A stretch of 64,000 bases of DNA from Spinellus fusiger (Eukaryota; Mucoromycota; Mucoromycetes; Mucorales; Phycomycetaceae): NCBI GenBank assembly GCA_025094145.1, contig JALLLS010000021.1:310001-374000 (forward strand). The letters are read 5' to 3'. Numbering within the stretch: the first letter of the stretch is position 1; every line of letters begins with the position of its first letter. The translations under genes and the position numbers were made by a program. Below the pieces are notes generated by a model. That model searched no databases. It saw nothing but the letters and a program-made list of their open reading frames with translations, and was not told the DNA's origin. This document shows, one piece after another, positions 50,140 through 62,351 of this stretch.

Positions 50140-50345
50140 TACAACAATAAACAATATATTTTTATTGATAATACAGTTTGATAATGAGGTATACTACAAG
50201 AGGAAATAATAATTTAGATACTTACAAACCTTTTATTTTTAAACATATTTCTATAAAAAGAAACACTTTATTGTGACGTAAAGGAAAGGTTAAATCACTA
50301 TTTAAAAGCCAAAAAATTCTTTGGGTGTGTGAAATTCTGTTAAAA
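50140..50345. repeat. Unclassified repeat, partner of 33770-33990
   Basis: Direct-orientation match to the copy upstream of ADH copy 1; see that entry. It ends about 210 bases before ADH copy 3. Confidence 0.6.
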
Positions 50346-50505
50346 TGATTACAACCATGACTGATGTATTTGGTATCTAATCTGGTTTTTTTTTCATACA
50401 TGTTTGGTGTAATTTTATTCATCTAAAAACATGTTCTTAACCTTTTTGAGTGATTATCTTCAACGATAATAACGTTTAATTTTTATCTCCGACAACATAA
50501 TTTAA

Positions 50506-50512
50506 TATAAAA
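50506..50512 (+). promoter_or_regulatory. TATA-like element of ADH copy 3
   Basis: TATAAAA 51 bases upstream of the ATG at 50557. Confidence 0.45.
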
Positions 50513-50556
50513 TGTCAAAATTCGAGATAAAACAAATATCAATTTTTTAACCTACA

Positions 50557-51838
50557 ATGTCTTTCACTATCAATACGCTCGTCTCTGTCAAAGAAAATAA
50601 CAAGTTCAAAGTCTCTTCTTATGAAGCCCCTACTCTTGGTGAATACGATATACTCATCAAGATAAAAGCCTGTGGTGTCTGTGCTACTGATATGGCATAT
50701 CATAGAAAGCTTCCAGAAAATATTGTTCTTGGACACGAACCTGTTGGTATTGTTGAACAATTAGGCTCTGAAGTAACAAAATTCCAAAAGGGAGAATTAG
50801 CTGGGTAAGTTCTTTTTTGTCTATTTTTTTAGTAGTGTATTTTGATCTAATTACCATGGTTGCTTTTAGTTTTGCTTTTCTAAAAAAGTCTTGTCTCGAT
50901 TGTTCCCAGTGCAATTCTGGAAATGATTTTGTATGCCCTAAGCGTGTTAAATATCCTGAAGGCAACAACAATGGCTTTGCTGATGCTGCTGTTGTTGATT
51001 CTCGGTAAGTCTACTGATAGCATAAAAATGTCGTTCTAATGCGTCTATAGCTTTGCCTACAAAATCCCCAAAGGTCTATCAGCTAAAGATGCTGCTCCAT
51101 TGATGTGTGCTGGTGTTACTGTCTTCTCTTCATTGGTTCAATCAGGCGTCACTCCTATTGGACGCGTTGCTATTGTCGGTATCGGTGGACTTGGTCACCT
51201 TGCTCTTCAGTTTGCCCGTGCATGGGGATGCCATGTTACTGCAATCTCTACCAGTCCTGTAAGTGATTAATATTGAATGATTGGACATAAACTCAATCAT
51301 TTTATAGGATAAGAAGGATGAAGCTCTTAGCTTTGGTGCCCATGAATACATAAGCTCGAGAGATTTTGGAGATTTCGGCACTAGAGAAGAGGATAAATTT
51401 GACGTTATTTTCAATACTGTCAGTGCTGTGCTTGACTGGGATAAATATCTTGGATTCTTAAAGCCGTAAGTCTCTCTATCACCAACCTTATTACTTACCA
51501 CCTATAGTAACGGTAAATTCATGTTGATTGGTGTACCTGATGCAGCCGTTGAAATCAAGCATACTCTTCGTGTCATCTTTGAGCAGCTTGCCTTTGTGGG
51601 AACCTTTCAAGCTGGTCGCCTTCTGACTCAACAAATGCTTGAGTTTGCTGCTAGACACAATATTAAACCCATGATTGAAGAATTTCCCTTTGTAAGTAAA
51701 ATAGATCAAAACTTCTAAATGCTTATATCTAACTTAATCTTACCACTTTCATAGACCGCCGAAGGTGCAGAAGCTGCTTTTGGACGTATTGAATCAAACA
51801 AAATAAGATATAGAGGTGTTCTTATTAAGGATGATTAA
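50557..51838 (+). CDS. Zinc-dependent alcohol dehydrogenase, copy 3
   Basis: Six exons (50557-50804, 50870-51004, 51051-51258, 51308-51465, 51508-51691, 51755-51838) give 338 aa. The fold and zinc ligands follow copy 1. The notable change is CATD after the first zinc ligand, where copies 1 and 2 have CHSD and CHTD: the histidine next to the catalytic cysteine, which in related enzymes contacts the cofactor, is alanine here. The GHE ligand and all four structural cysteines are kept. Exons 3-5 with their introns appear identical to copy 1; exon 2 matches copy 2; exon 1 and exon 6 (TAEGAEAAFGRIESNKIRYR) are its own. The frame is intact, so it may be functional with altered cofactor or substrate use. 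Confidence 0.92.
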
Positions 51839-54800
51839 GCTGATTATTCTATTTGTGATTTTGATAATATTTGTATGTCGGGACTGTATCATTTTACAAT
51901 GCCATGACTTGTAAGATAGTGTAAAATAAAGCTTGTTGGCTAAATTTATTGTGTTGACCTATTACCTAAGATAATAAGCATATTTTGATTAAATAAGAAA
52001 TAGAACAAGTTGAATGATTAGTAACAAAGAGATATTAGTAATAATCTTTTAAAAGGTCTTTCAATGAAGATGAGCAATGGTATATTAATAGATAAATGTA
52101 GATGAAATCTATATTGGTTTAGTATTGCAAATAGTTATCCCGGAGAAACTAATACGCATATGTCATAAAATTATCTGGGTGATTTTTTTTGTATGGAGAC
52201 TGAGATCAAATGTATTGAACAATAGTTAACCGGGGAAACTAATACGCATGTTTCATAAAACTGACTGAGATACTGCATATTGTCACATGAAATAAGCAAT
52301 AAAGTGATTATATTAGGGAAACAACTACATGAGTGGGACGACGCATAACAGCTCTAGTTGAACATATAGAATCTTCTTTAAGTGCCTGATTGTGTATTTA
52401 TTTACCAGGTGTCAATTATGATTAACAGTCTTTTATATCTAAAGCTCACTATCTCCAACTATCTGGATAAGGATCAGATGCAGAAGATGCTTTCTTTGAG
52501 AAAAGAATCGATTTTATTATTTTGCGATTTTTGTCTTGCTTGCTTGCCTATTACATGATAAACCTATTCTACTGAATCAATTTATCGCTCTAAACTTTTA
52601 TAAGTGCTTAACAAAGACTATATCACTTATACTACTGCTCATAGTTACTTTTATCGGCAGTTGCTATGGGAATATACACCTTAAGGTAATACTATTATGT
52701 CATCACTGTTGTTTTTCTGTATTTTATTTTCTCGAAACCTCCTTAGAGAGGCATGTTTGACGATGTATTATCTACTCCTACTACAATTACTCAGCCTACA
52801 TAGACTCTAATCTACTTTTCTTAATGAGATCAGTTTTAAACAAATGATTATTCTTATAAGTCTCCATTGCTGCTCGGTGATACACGTAAAACAATAGTTT
52901 GGACGACTTTCCATGAATTGGAAACTACTAAGACACTAGCTAAATCTTTGTATTAAAAGTATAAATACTTGGTCAATAGTTCTCATTAAACTATTGTTTT
53001 TATGAAGGAATATATATATTTGCTTATTATTAAGCATTTTTAAACTATCTAAGAGATGTGAAGTTGCTTGAGAAAAGTTGCATAGTCATTATCAATCCCG
53101 GAGTTGTGCTCGATGTTACTGTCTCCTCGTTTTTCAAGTCTTACCAAACATATCGTTCTTATTCTCGTGTGCTCACTTTCTTCCTGTGATCGGTGATGTA
53201 CACATATACACACACACTCTCTCTCTGGGGTAGCTCTATCAAATCAATGTGCAACTTAAAATGAATTTTATTGTTTAAGATTTCAATAGATACTTTTTAG
53301 GGCGTTTTCTCTAGGGGAGAAGCCTTGTTGGTTTTCTCCCAGGAAAATTGTCACACTATGGCATTTGTTACAAATATCACCACTCAACTATTGCACTCTA
53401 TTCTTTAAATCCTGAATAGACATGCATAATATTAGTATTTCTTACTGAATGAGTTTGAAAGATGGACAAAGGTATACAAAAGTATACACTGGAATTGTTT
53501 TTATGTTTTACTGTCATTTGAGTGCTTTATAAAGACTTAAAATGGCAGCTTTTGACACTTTCAGGGCCTTTATATTATAAAATTATAAAAATAAAATAGA
53601 GCATAGAAATAGAAATTAAACAGCCACCGAAAAACAACTTTGTGGGAAATTGGCTGTAGATTCAATCAGATAAAAGTAAATCAGGCAATCACATGAATGG
53701 AAATAAATCTATTAGAACTTTTTCTTAGTCCATGAATACTGTTTATTTTCATTATAAATTCCAATATGAATAGAGACATATCTAGAAAAGACACCTCGTT
53801 TACCAGTTACTATGACTCATTCTTCTTTTTTCTTTCTTTTTTCTCACAATTCTCAATATAATGTAACCCATTTACAAAATTTATCTGAAAAATAAAATCA
53901 GTCTTTTATGTGAGAATATTATCAAGGCTTGATTTTGAGCTCAAGAACATATAGGCTTTTATTCTTCTTTTAGTGAGTTTTTTGTGATGATTTTAATTGC
54001 AATCTTTCTATTTCATAAGATTAAATTAAACTCAAATATAGTCGCCTCTTAAGAATAAACAAAGCAAACAATATATTTAGGTCTTCATTATTGAGACAGT
54101 TATAAAATATCATTCAGTAGAAAATATACTATAGATCATTTTGATAGATTGGATACAAAATAGAATCTAATTTTCAATATCTACTAAAGAGATCTATAAA
54201 ATAATGACCCTAAAATGATGAGGTGTGAAGAGAAGAAAACAGATCCCGCAATTTGATGAGAAAATGCCGCAAACTCTATTCAAATTAATAAAAGAAAAAT
54301 ATAATAAAAAAGAGATATTGAAAGAGGTACCTTTTTTTTTTCTGTCCATATGTACGAATCAATAACCGATCACACCTGTTGAACCAAGCTGTTTTTCCTT
54401 TTTCTTTTCAATGTTAATCGCATGCACAAATATAGGCTCTATCTTGAGAAAGTAAGAAAAAAAAAGGTACAGGCAAAGACAGTACCCTTCTTTGTTGAGA
54501 ACAGTGCAGTTTAAAAATTCACTCATTATAGAGAAAGATCGAAAAAGAAACATCTCATGAGATAAACTTCTTATTTGTTCCAGATAATAATATCTCTTCA
54601 TAGAAGTAAAAGTACACAAGTTTTAATTCTTAAAGAATGAAAGAGATAAAGTCGTTATTTTAATAAATAAATAAAAATTCATGGAGAACTGTTACAAGCA
54701 ATAGTGTGAGAAATACTCAGTCATCCGCTAGCTCATTGTTAGTATTGTGAGGTGGTGTAGAAATTTCTAATGTTAACATGGCAACTTCAAATGCCAGGGC

Positions 54801-55484
54801 TTTAGAATCAATAAACCCATATTGCGTTAGAAGACTCTTAATCTACAAATATCTTTAGTTATTCTTTACCATAAGCTGTGTATTTTTTTAGGTTTTCAGT
54901 TCTTCCTCTACTTATGTTTTGGGGAACATGTTGTGTACATCTATAGATTAAAACTCTTATAGGCCGGCTATCATTCATACTGTATGAATAGCCAAATTAG
55001 ACACATGAAAGGTTTGTCTCTTTTGGCAATGTTTGTTTGGTGTAGTAAATAATACATTATACATTATGAGAATAGAAAACGATAAAGTACTTTTGTTATT
55101 GTCTTGACAAGTACATGCCATCTCAATAACATTTTATTCGAACTTTGTATTATTTCTGTATTCAGTTTAAAGTGCCAAAAAAATGACAGTAAAACACTCT
55201 CTATAATATTCTATAGAACAAACTTTATTTTTATGACATTAGCAGTAACACAAAGAAAAACGACATTCATCAATTCATTAAAAATAATTCAACAGTATAA
55301 TATGCTCAATAACTGTAGTAACAACACCAGTAAAGTAGGTCGATTCACTACAAATTAAAAAGAAAAAAAATGGGGGGAAGAAGAAATAGACAGAGATGAT
55401 ATATTCACAAACGGCAGAGAAATATAAAGAAATCGACAAGTATAATAAAAGTAGTAAGAATAAAGAGATGTACTAGAAGACACC
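51839..55484. other. AT-rich spacer
   Basis: No gene supported in 3.6 kb. ORFs at 52536-52760, 54359-54619 (minus) and 55104-55358 are AT-coded and unlike any family. It contains a diverged tandem duplication at about 52131-52262 and a short CA/CT tract (about 53207-53226). Confidence 0.55.
52131..52262. repeat. Diverged tandem duplication, period about 91
   Basis: ATAGTTATCCCGGAGAAACT at 52131 recurs as ATAGTTAACCGGGGAAACT at about 52222. Both are followed by AATACGCAT and TCATAAAA. No coding role seen. Confidence 0.7.
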
Positions 55485-58400
55485 TCAGTCTGATCGTCGG
55501 TCTTGTATTGGCTGCTCTTTATAAAACAAATTATAGTCAATACGTACAACCAGTGATAAGAATTGAACTGTCTCTGTTGCTGAATAGTAGTTCAGTGCCT
55601 CAATCAAGAGACCCATATGAGACAGGAACGCTCTTTCAGTCTTCATAATTGCAATGTTTGACTTTTCCAAACTACTTGCCAGGGCACTTTTGGCTCCAAT
55701 CCCGCCTTTTGGAATACCAAACACATCCACTTGTTCTTGACTTTCAGCAAGAATGAGAAGATCGTTCAACTGGTCAGCATTTTTGATAAAGTATGTACAG
55801 TATCCTGTAATTTTGTTGTAGATCTAAAAGAATACATTCTGTAAGCCCTAAACGTGCTTCCTTGTATACATAAACTATGGGTACCTTGAGCAGCTTAAAA
55901 TTTGTTAGCATACACTCTTTTAAGCATTCATCTAGAAAATCAGAGTGGTATTGCAATACTTGATCTATGGTAGAAGCCTAATCAATAGTAAAATTCATAG
56001 AATGTAGATGAATAAACAAGCATTTTCTTTTTCTTTTTCCACTTCATATAGTCTTTAAAAAATAGAGAGAAAAAATAGAAAACTACCTTTGTAAGATTAT
56101 TTTCTAACCGGGCCCAATTGGGTTCAAGCACTTCATTAGTGATATAGTACGCAAATTGTTGGACAAAGGCCAGCATTCGAGTCCTTAATGAAAATATACG
56201 GTATTTCCACTCTTCTATTTCAGGGATTTTGGATCTTCTTTTCCATCGTGCTTCCTTTTGGTCCATCCATTTTCCACATAGGGATTCTTCAACGTGTTTC
56301 AAAAAAAGAAGATGGCGAAACAGCAGCTGGTATTTTGTGAGGGATTTACGTGAGATGACAAGAGAAAGTGGGAAAGTGACAGTGTAATCCAGCGTCAATG
56401 CCTCGTAACCTAATCCCACCTAAAGTGTAAATTTCTCTCTTTCTCTTCTTTATATCTATCTATATAGATAGATAGAGACATATGTAATGGAGTGGGATTA
56501 GTTTATACCTGTGATTTTTTCCCGTGCATTACTACCAATCATGGCTGATAAACTATTGCTGCGTTCTGGTAATGGGTAGGCAGTGTCTAGTGTGTCTGCT
56601 CCAATCATAGACAGCCTGGATCGTATATTTCTTGCTCCTGTGTAGGTATCTGCAGGCAGACTCTCGATACCTGCTACGTTGATAACACGCAACAGTTGTT
56701 TTACCAGTCGATGTGAGCTCATGGATATTTTAACGTCTTCTTTGAATGGATCATAAGCAGCAACTGAAGATGAGTTTCGCAAGACAAGGTCCAAAAGAGA
56801 CTGGAGTCGAGTGAGTGATATCTCTTTTGCTGGTTTATAAAGTTCATCTTTTGCCAAATCCAAGAATGAAGTTAAAAAGTCAGACTGATCGAGAAAGAAG
56901 TAATGTTTTAAAGAACTACAAATAATAGTAATAAATAAATAAAGAGTATAAGTAAACCTTATTCAATAGCAATAAGAGAATATACCGTAGACGAGCAATC
57001 AGTTGTTGTTCTCGAAGGAGAAGATTGAGCAGTGTATGGTTAGCATATTTATACGCAATGTCGAGATTCTTGACAAAGCTAATACACATGTCTATGAGTA
57101 CCGTTGATCTGTTCTCCCTTGTGCTTACTTTCCACCATTCACAGCAGCCCACACATCATTTCTAGTAGGAACATGAACTTGTTCCATGGATATTCTCTGT
57201 ATATTTCTCGTATGAACTCGGCTGTTTCTAATAGAATGATCCTCTTCCATCAGCACATCCTGTCTATCGGTAGCTTCTCTCTCTGCCATGACAGCCTCCA
57301 TGTCTTCTGGTTTGACAATATTCACACCACACTCACGGACTACATTGAGGTATTTTCCAGCCAGAAGGATCTGTGTCATTAATGGCTCCAAGTAGCCTGG
57401 CACCTGGCCTTCTCGAATAGAATAGCGAGTTTCCCAGTACGAATCATTGAAGTCTTCCTTGAGGGTTTCTTTCTTTACATTCTTCTTTTCGACAATCATG
57501 AATTCATTGTAATTATCATTGATTTCTCCTCGGTAGATCCACATGTTCAATATCTGGGAATAAGGCACAGAGGCACAGGAAAGCAAGAAAGAGTAAATCT
57601 TTTTGCATTTAGGATGACTAGAGAAACATTCAGTACAAGTAGAGTGTCATGGAGGTGTATTTGTGTGTGTGTGTGTGTGTTTTTTTCTTACCCACTCATT
57701 CCCACTAATCTATCCGCCAAAATATTGAGAATGGCGCCTCCTTTTCTCCATTCTGGAATTTGTATTTCATCCGTCTTACTCTCTCCTACAATGTTCTCCA
57801 GCACTACTTCTAAATCCTCTTCCATATGTACGTCGTCGTCTTCTTTGGATAGATTTCTTATTTTCATAGCAAGACCATGAAGTACACCCATGTCTTCTAT
57901 GGTTTCTTGTGCATAGAACCAGAATCTTTGTAGTGTGAATTTAGGTGATGTTTGGAATTGGTGTTCTAGTTGGGCGATAAATGTCAAGTATTCCTAGTAT
58001 TATTGTTATTATCATTAGTATGGATGCGTCAATGATGATGATAGTGGTGGTGGTGGTGGTGATGATGGTGGTAGTAGTAGTTATTGTTATTAGAGAGGAA
58101 TCCACTCGGTACATTACTTTTAGAAACACCTGTAGGCCTGAACAGAGGGCGTGGTTGATGGTACCATACTCAAATCGAGCATACTGATTAGCAAAGGCAT
58201 TCACAGAGACATAGTAGGTTGCCAGAGGAAGTATTTTTTCTACCAAATGTCGTAAACTGGGATCTACAGTAGGAATGAGCCGGTGGGTTATATCAGTAGA
58301 AGAGGTGTAGTGTACCTAGTGTAGGATCAATGGAATAGCGTATTTCATCCCACAGATTGTCTCTTTGTGATCGTGAAAAACTATCCTTTATGGAGTCCTC

Positions 58401-59142
58401 TTCTTCTTCGTGGAATGTGTTTGGATAGAGTAATTTGACAAATGTACCATCAATCCCCTTTGAAATGATAGCAGTAGAATCCATTAATGAGTGAGGGGGC
58501 TCTTACTGTGGACTCCCATACCATTAATACAAATAACAGATCTTCAATGACTGCATATTCTTGGATATGTTCAGGATAGGTGCCAACAAGACGCAATGAG
58601 GCCTTTATCAAATATGTGTTCAGTGAGGGTGGTTATGCCTGGGCTTACTATACCGATGCAGTGGGGGTTCCTGGGTTGGTGGAGGTGGAGAAGAAAGGGT
58701 CGGTGGCAACTGGTTCAGAGTGAATATCTCTGCTGTTACTCCTGTGGTAATGGACTAGACTTACTGCTGAGTCTGGGGTGAGGAAGAGAAGGTGAAGGTG
58801 AGGAGGTTGGCATTGAAGGAGGGAACGGTGGGTCGTTGCTGTAGGCTGATAGGTTGCTGTTGGTTGCAGAGTCTATTTTCCCAGAATAGGAGGCACCAGA
58901 GAGAGTACTAGCAAGTGAATTATGGCGTATCGTAGCCAGGTCTTTACCAATCTACTTTCTAATGAGACACAGGACACTCCATGCGTCTATACCTTCTTCA
59001 CTTGTCGTTCTGATAAGAGTGTACTTTGTCGTGAGGTTGTTGCTATGGAGGGACGGCTGGTTCCGTCAGGTGGTAGTGGTTGCATAGAAGAGCGGTGAGG
59101 TGAAGTGGGTGAAGGTGGACGTAAAGGACGTGCGTGTGACAT
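55485..59142 (-). CDS. Gamma-tubulin complex component 2 (GCP2/Spc97 family)
   Basis: GCP2 with GCP3 forms the gamma-tubulin small complex that nucleates microtubules. Supported exons: 58993-59142, 58765-58951, 58522-58602, 58316-58457, 58130-58263, 57692-57993, 57129-57617, 56986-57078, 56509-56915, 56087-56409, 55885-55977, 55485-55823; from 58602 onward all phases close. Family landmarks include EYAVIEDLLFVLM, FEYGTINHALCSGL, ILNMWIYRGEINDNYNEFM, the GRIP1-type stretch GKYLNVVRECGVNI, DPFKEDVKI, and in the C-terminal gamma-tubulin-binding half YTVTFPLSLVISRKSLTKYQ, FRHLLFLKHVE and LRTRMLAFVQQ. The N-terminal 110 residues are Ser/Pro-rich. An extra exon within 58649-58729 is likely, but I could not join it in frame on both sides, so the 58.6-58.8 kb part is unresolved. 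The total should be about 940 aa. Confidence 0.9.
57998..58129 (-). repeat. GCP2 intron with trinucleotide repeats
   Basis: The intron 57994-58129 is rich in GTG, GAT and ATT triplets. Shadow ORFs on both strands here are not genes. Another GCP2 intron (57618-57691) carries a GT dinucleotide run at about 57662-57680. Confidence 0.75.
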
Positions 59143-59358
59143 GACGCGTGGAAAGAAGGCAGAGCTCGTCCTTTATTTATTTTTGAAGGCCGGTCTATTT
59201 CCCTGTCACTTTAATTTCTCCCTTTTTGATTCCTTTTCTGCACTTTATTCTGCTTTCTCTCTTTATTCTTCTCTTTCGCCCTCCTCCTCCCCCTCCCCTT
59301 TCTGCTCATTGAATCCCGTCAGTGCTATTACCACCAATCAACACTACATATTACACCC
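59143..59358. promoter_or_regulatory. Shared divergent promoter region
   Basis: 216 bases separate the starts of GCP2 (minus) and the tetraspan gene (plus). The plus strand is pyrimidine-rich (CT runs, about 59210-59305), typical of fungal core promoters. Individual sites cannot be assigned. Confidence 0.55.
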
Positions 59359-60591
59359 ATGCCAACAAGATGTTGCTGTATTATCCCTTTGAGAGGGGGC
59401 TCTGTCATCATCAGTCTGCTTATTCTAGTAGGTGCACTGTACAACAGCCCTGATAACACTTGCTTAGGTGGTTTCGGCTGCTCTCTTGGCAGCGACATTA
59501 ACACATAAGAACCGTAAGCTAGTGTCTGTTCTGGAAGTTTCTTTCTATTATTTCTCACTAGGGCATTGTCTCTTTAGCTATGGTGATGCATCTTCCTCTT
59601 ATTCATCCTATTCTTCCTTGGATCTATACCATTGTACTCGGTAAGTTGTTGGAGATTAGGGTTGCACTGGTGTTGCACTGTCCTACAATGCAAATCCATT
59701 GCATTCTGTCCTGTCAATATGTTCTCTCTATCAACAGTGCTAATAGAACTCCATTTCCTTATGAACACCTCTTTATATACACCTCTTTATATACACCTCT
59801 TTATAAACAACAGCTGTGTCGGCTGGAGTTGCACTGTATGGTGTCTTGGCCACACTAGTGGTAGGTTGATCTATTCTCGTAATAAGATTTGCCCTTTCTT
59901 TTATTTTCCTGGTACTCACCCATACACCTCTATTCTATTTGTTTCTTATTGTGACAATCCCTGCCATGGCCTATGTTTATTCTACTAGGGAAAGCTGTTT
60001 CTCATGCGCTTCTATAAGCTCTTGTTCTGGGTGCTCACATTCCTCACTACTGTCTGGCAGGCAGGCAGCTTTGTGTTGGCACTGATCAAACGCCCAGACA
60101 CACTGACAGCCTGCAACCTCGCCAATCCTGTCAGCAACGACACTACCACCGCCAACACTCTACCTACTCTCGGTCACGACACTTCATTCGCCGTGGCAGG
60201 CTTCAATACTACCTTTCTGGGCATGCAAATCGGAAATACTTACGGGCTGGCCAACTGCAACCAGGCAGTCCAGGCAGGTGTCATTGGCATTGGCATCCTC
60301 CTGTTCTTTGGTGCTATCTTTATGGTAAGGAAAGAGCATTGGGATGGCTGATAGATAACAAGGGCATAGTTCTATTTTGCCAGTGTCATTGCTTCCTATA
60401 CCACCAAACTACGTGAACGCAGTCTGGGACATCGTTTGCGTGATGCTGAATGGGACGACTCTATTGATGATTTAGCCTCCGCCTATCGTAATGATACACG
60501 CAATGCTCCTAAATACCCACTCAAGGAGATCAAAAAAGACGGGAATAAATTCACAGATGGACTGAAGAAGCTGAGATTTGGTAAAAAATAA
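59359..60591 (+). CDS. Four-helix membrane protein, family not recognised
   Basis: Five exons (59359-59427, 59562-59640, 59814-59860, 59989-60324, 60370-60591) join in phase to 250 aa. Four hydrophobic helices can be seen: about residues 14-38, 47-70, 81-103 and 152-180. A larger loop between helices 3 and 4 has three cysteine-containing segments and possible N-glycosylation sites (NDT, NTT). The N-terminus MPTRCCCIIPLR has a cysteine cluster suitable for palmitoylation. The hydrophilic tail of about 65 residues is charged and ends KKLRFGKK. The topology resembles tetraspan proteins such as fungal SUR7/MARVEL types, but no signature of either was found. Exon 1 is less sure: the frame also runs on past its donor to a TAA at 59506-59508. 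Intron 3 contains three copies of a 14-base unit (ACACCTCTTTATAT). Confidence 0.75.
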
Positions 60592-60640
60592 ATATTCTAC
60601 AAATACATATAGAAAAAGTGAGAGAAGAAGAAAGAGAAAA

Positions 60641-62210
60641 CTAGTCATCCTCTAATAATTCATCCAATTCGAGTTCTTCTTCTGCGGTTAATCCTGAAGA
60701 AGTGGGGTTTTTCTTTTCAAAGGGTTTGGCTTGACTGTACTTTTGCATGGCTTCGGCTAAAGTGCATAACGAGGCGTCAGTCAATAGACGGAGATAGAAA
60801 TGAGATCATTCATCCATAGGATTGTATAAATAGAATCATTAAGAGTTACCATCCATAGGATTATATAAATAGAATTGTTAATAATAGTAGTAGTAATAGT
60901 AATAATAATAGCAGTAGTAATAGTAATAATAACACTAATAAAAATAATAAAAATAATAACACTAACACTAATAGCAATAATAAAAATAATAATAAAAATA
61001 ATAATAGCCTTACGTGTAATGGACCAGCGGCGTAATGAACAGTCTAAAGAGACACTATACACTGTGGATCCTTGTACGGCCAAGGCAGAGACTTCATCAA
61101 AATGTCCCTCAATAGCACACTCCAATGCACCCGTCTATCACAACAATAGTAAGAAGGAAAAAAACAACAACCCTGCTCACTTACAGCAATATTCCACACA
61201 CGGACAATATCATCACTGGCACCAGTAATAACATAACCACCCACAACAGCAAGGGATTTAACACGATCAGGATGTGTCAGTACAGTGTCCACTGCACCTG
61301 TTTCTGTATTCCATCTTCTCACTGTTTTATCAGCAGAAGCTACAAAGAGAGAACCAGTGTCAGAATCAGATAAATAACAAGAACAAAAAGGGCACCTGTC
61401 CATAGCTCATCCTCATGCACCTTGATGGAGTAGATGCTTGTTTCATGCCCAGAGAATGTTTGAACACATATGTCCTTGGCCAGATCCCACTTCTTGATGG
61501 TGAGATCAGTAGAGGCAGAGAACAAGTAGCCTCCGTCCTCAGCAAAGGCCAATCCCTCAATAGGACGGGTGTGTTCTTTCATGACTGCCTGACACGTAGG
61601 CTCATCTGCAGTGATATTCCACTTGAAGATGCATTTATCAGAAGAACCAGAATACAGAAAGGTATCTGAGACAGCAATGCATTTGATGAAATCATCATGG
61701 CCTTGTAGAGTGAGTAGACATTCTGCAGTCTAAAGAGAAGAAGAGGTTATTCCCAATACCTATTGCTGTTTCATTGTGCATTCACTTACGGCTGTGTTCC
61801 ACTTCTTAATCGTCTTGTCCCAGGATCCTGTCCAGAGGTAGGCACCGTTATGAGTGAGGGCCATACAAGTGACAGGTCCCTTATGTCCCTTGAACAACTT
61901 GACTGTCTTTTGGGTCTGCCAAAACAAACAAACAAACAAACAGACACAGACAGACACGTGTACCTTGTTAGTCCAATACTACCTCTTTCTATTGCCCTTG
62001 TTGTTTTACCTCGAGATGAATACGTTTGGCTAGGAAACCAGATTCAGCAACATAGGCGTAATGACCTTCCACCAGCACATCGAGTCCTTTGGTAGAGAGT
62101 TTAATAGCATTGCCCACAGTGTAATTGTATTTTTGTTCTTTAAGCTGCTGTTTGGCAAGCTCGCGGTCGGATTGGAAGAAGTTTCCTGCTTCTCTGCCGA
62201 TGTTGACCAT
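60641..62210 (-). CDS. WD40-repeat protein (seven-bladed propeller)
   Basis: Six exons (62010-62210, 61790-61915, 61396-61729, 61185-61339, 61014-61134, 60641-60756) join in phase to 350 aa. Six clear WD repeats are present, closing with SWDKTIKKWNT, SSDKCIFKWNI, STDLTIKKWDL, SADKTVRRWNT, ASDDIVRVWNI and LDCSLRRWSI, plus a weaker first blade near residues 40-67, so a seven-bladed beta propeller is likely. The N-terminus is charged and helical (DRELAKQQLKEQKYNY). The C-terminus is acidic (EEELELDELLEDD), as in proteins that present a short binding peptide. Such propellers are scaffolds; no partner can be named. The start at 62210 is the first ATG; the open frame upstream begins with GTG. The last intron (257 bases) holds an ATT-rich repeat. 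The stop lies 49 bases from the stop of the converging tetraspan gene. Confidence 0.88.
60790..61010 (-). repeat. ATT-rich repeat and local duplication inside WD40 gene intron
   Basis: A roughly 40-base unit with CATCCATAGGATT and ATAAATAGAAT occurs twice in a row (about 60811-60880), followed by AAT/AGT triplet runs to about 61008. The intron is about four times longer than its neighbours because of this. Confidence 0.8.
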
Positions 62211-62351
62211 CAAGAAGTGTGCGGAGCTGAATAGACTCGATAGACTGGATACAGACACTGATATAGGACTGCTGTCTTAGTATGTCATGGTAGAGGTAGT
62301 TCTATTAGAGTGTGCAACCAAGGCATGGGAGGAGAATGCCATGAATAGCAA

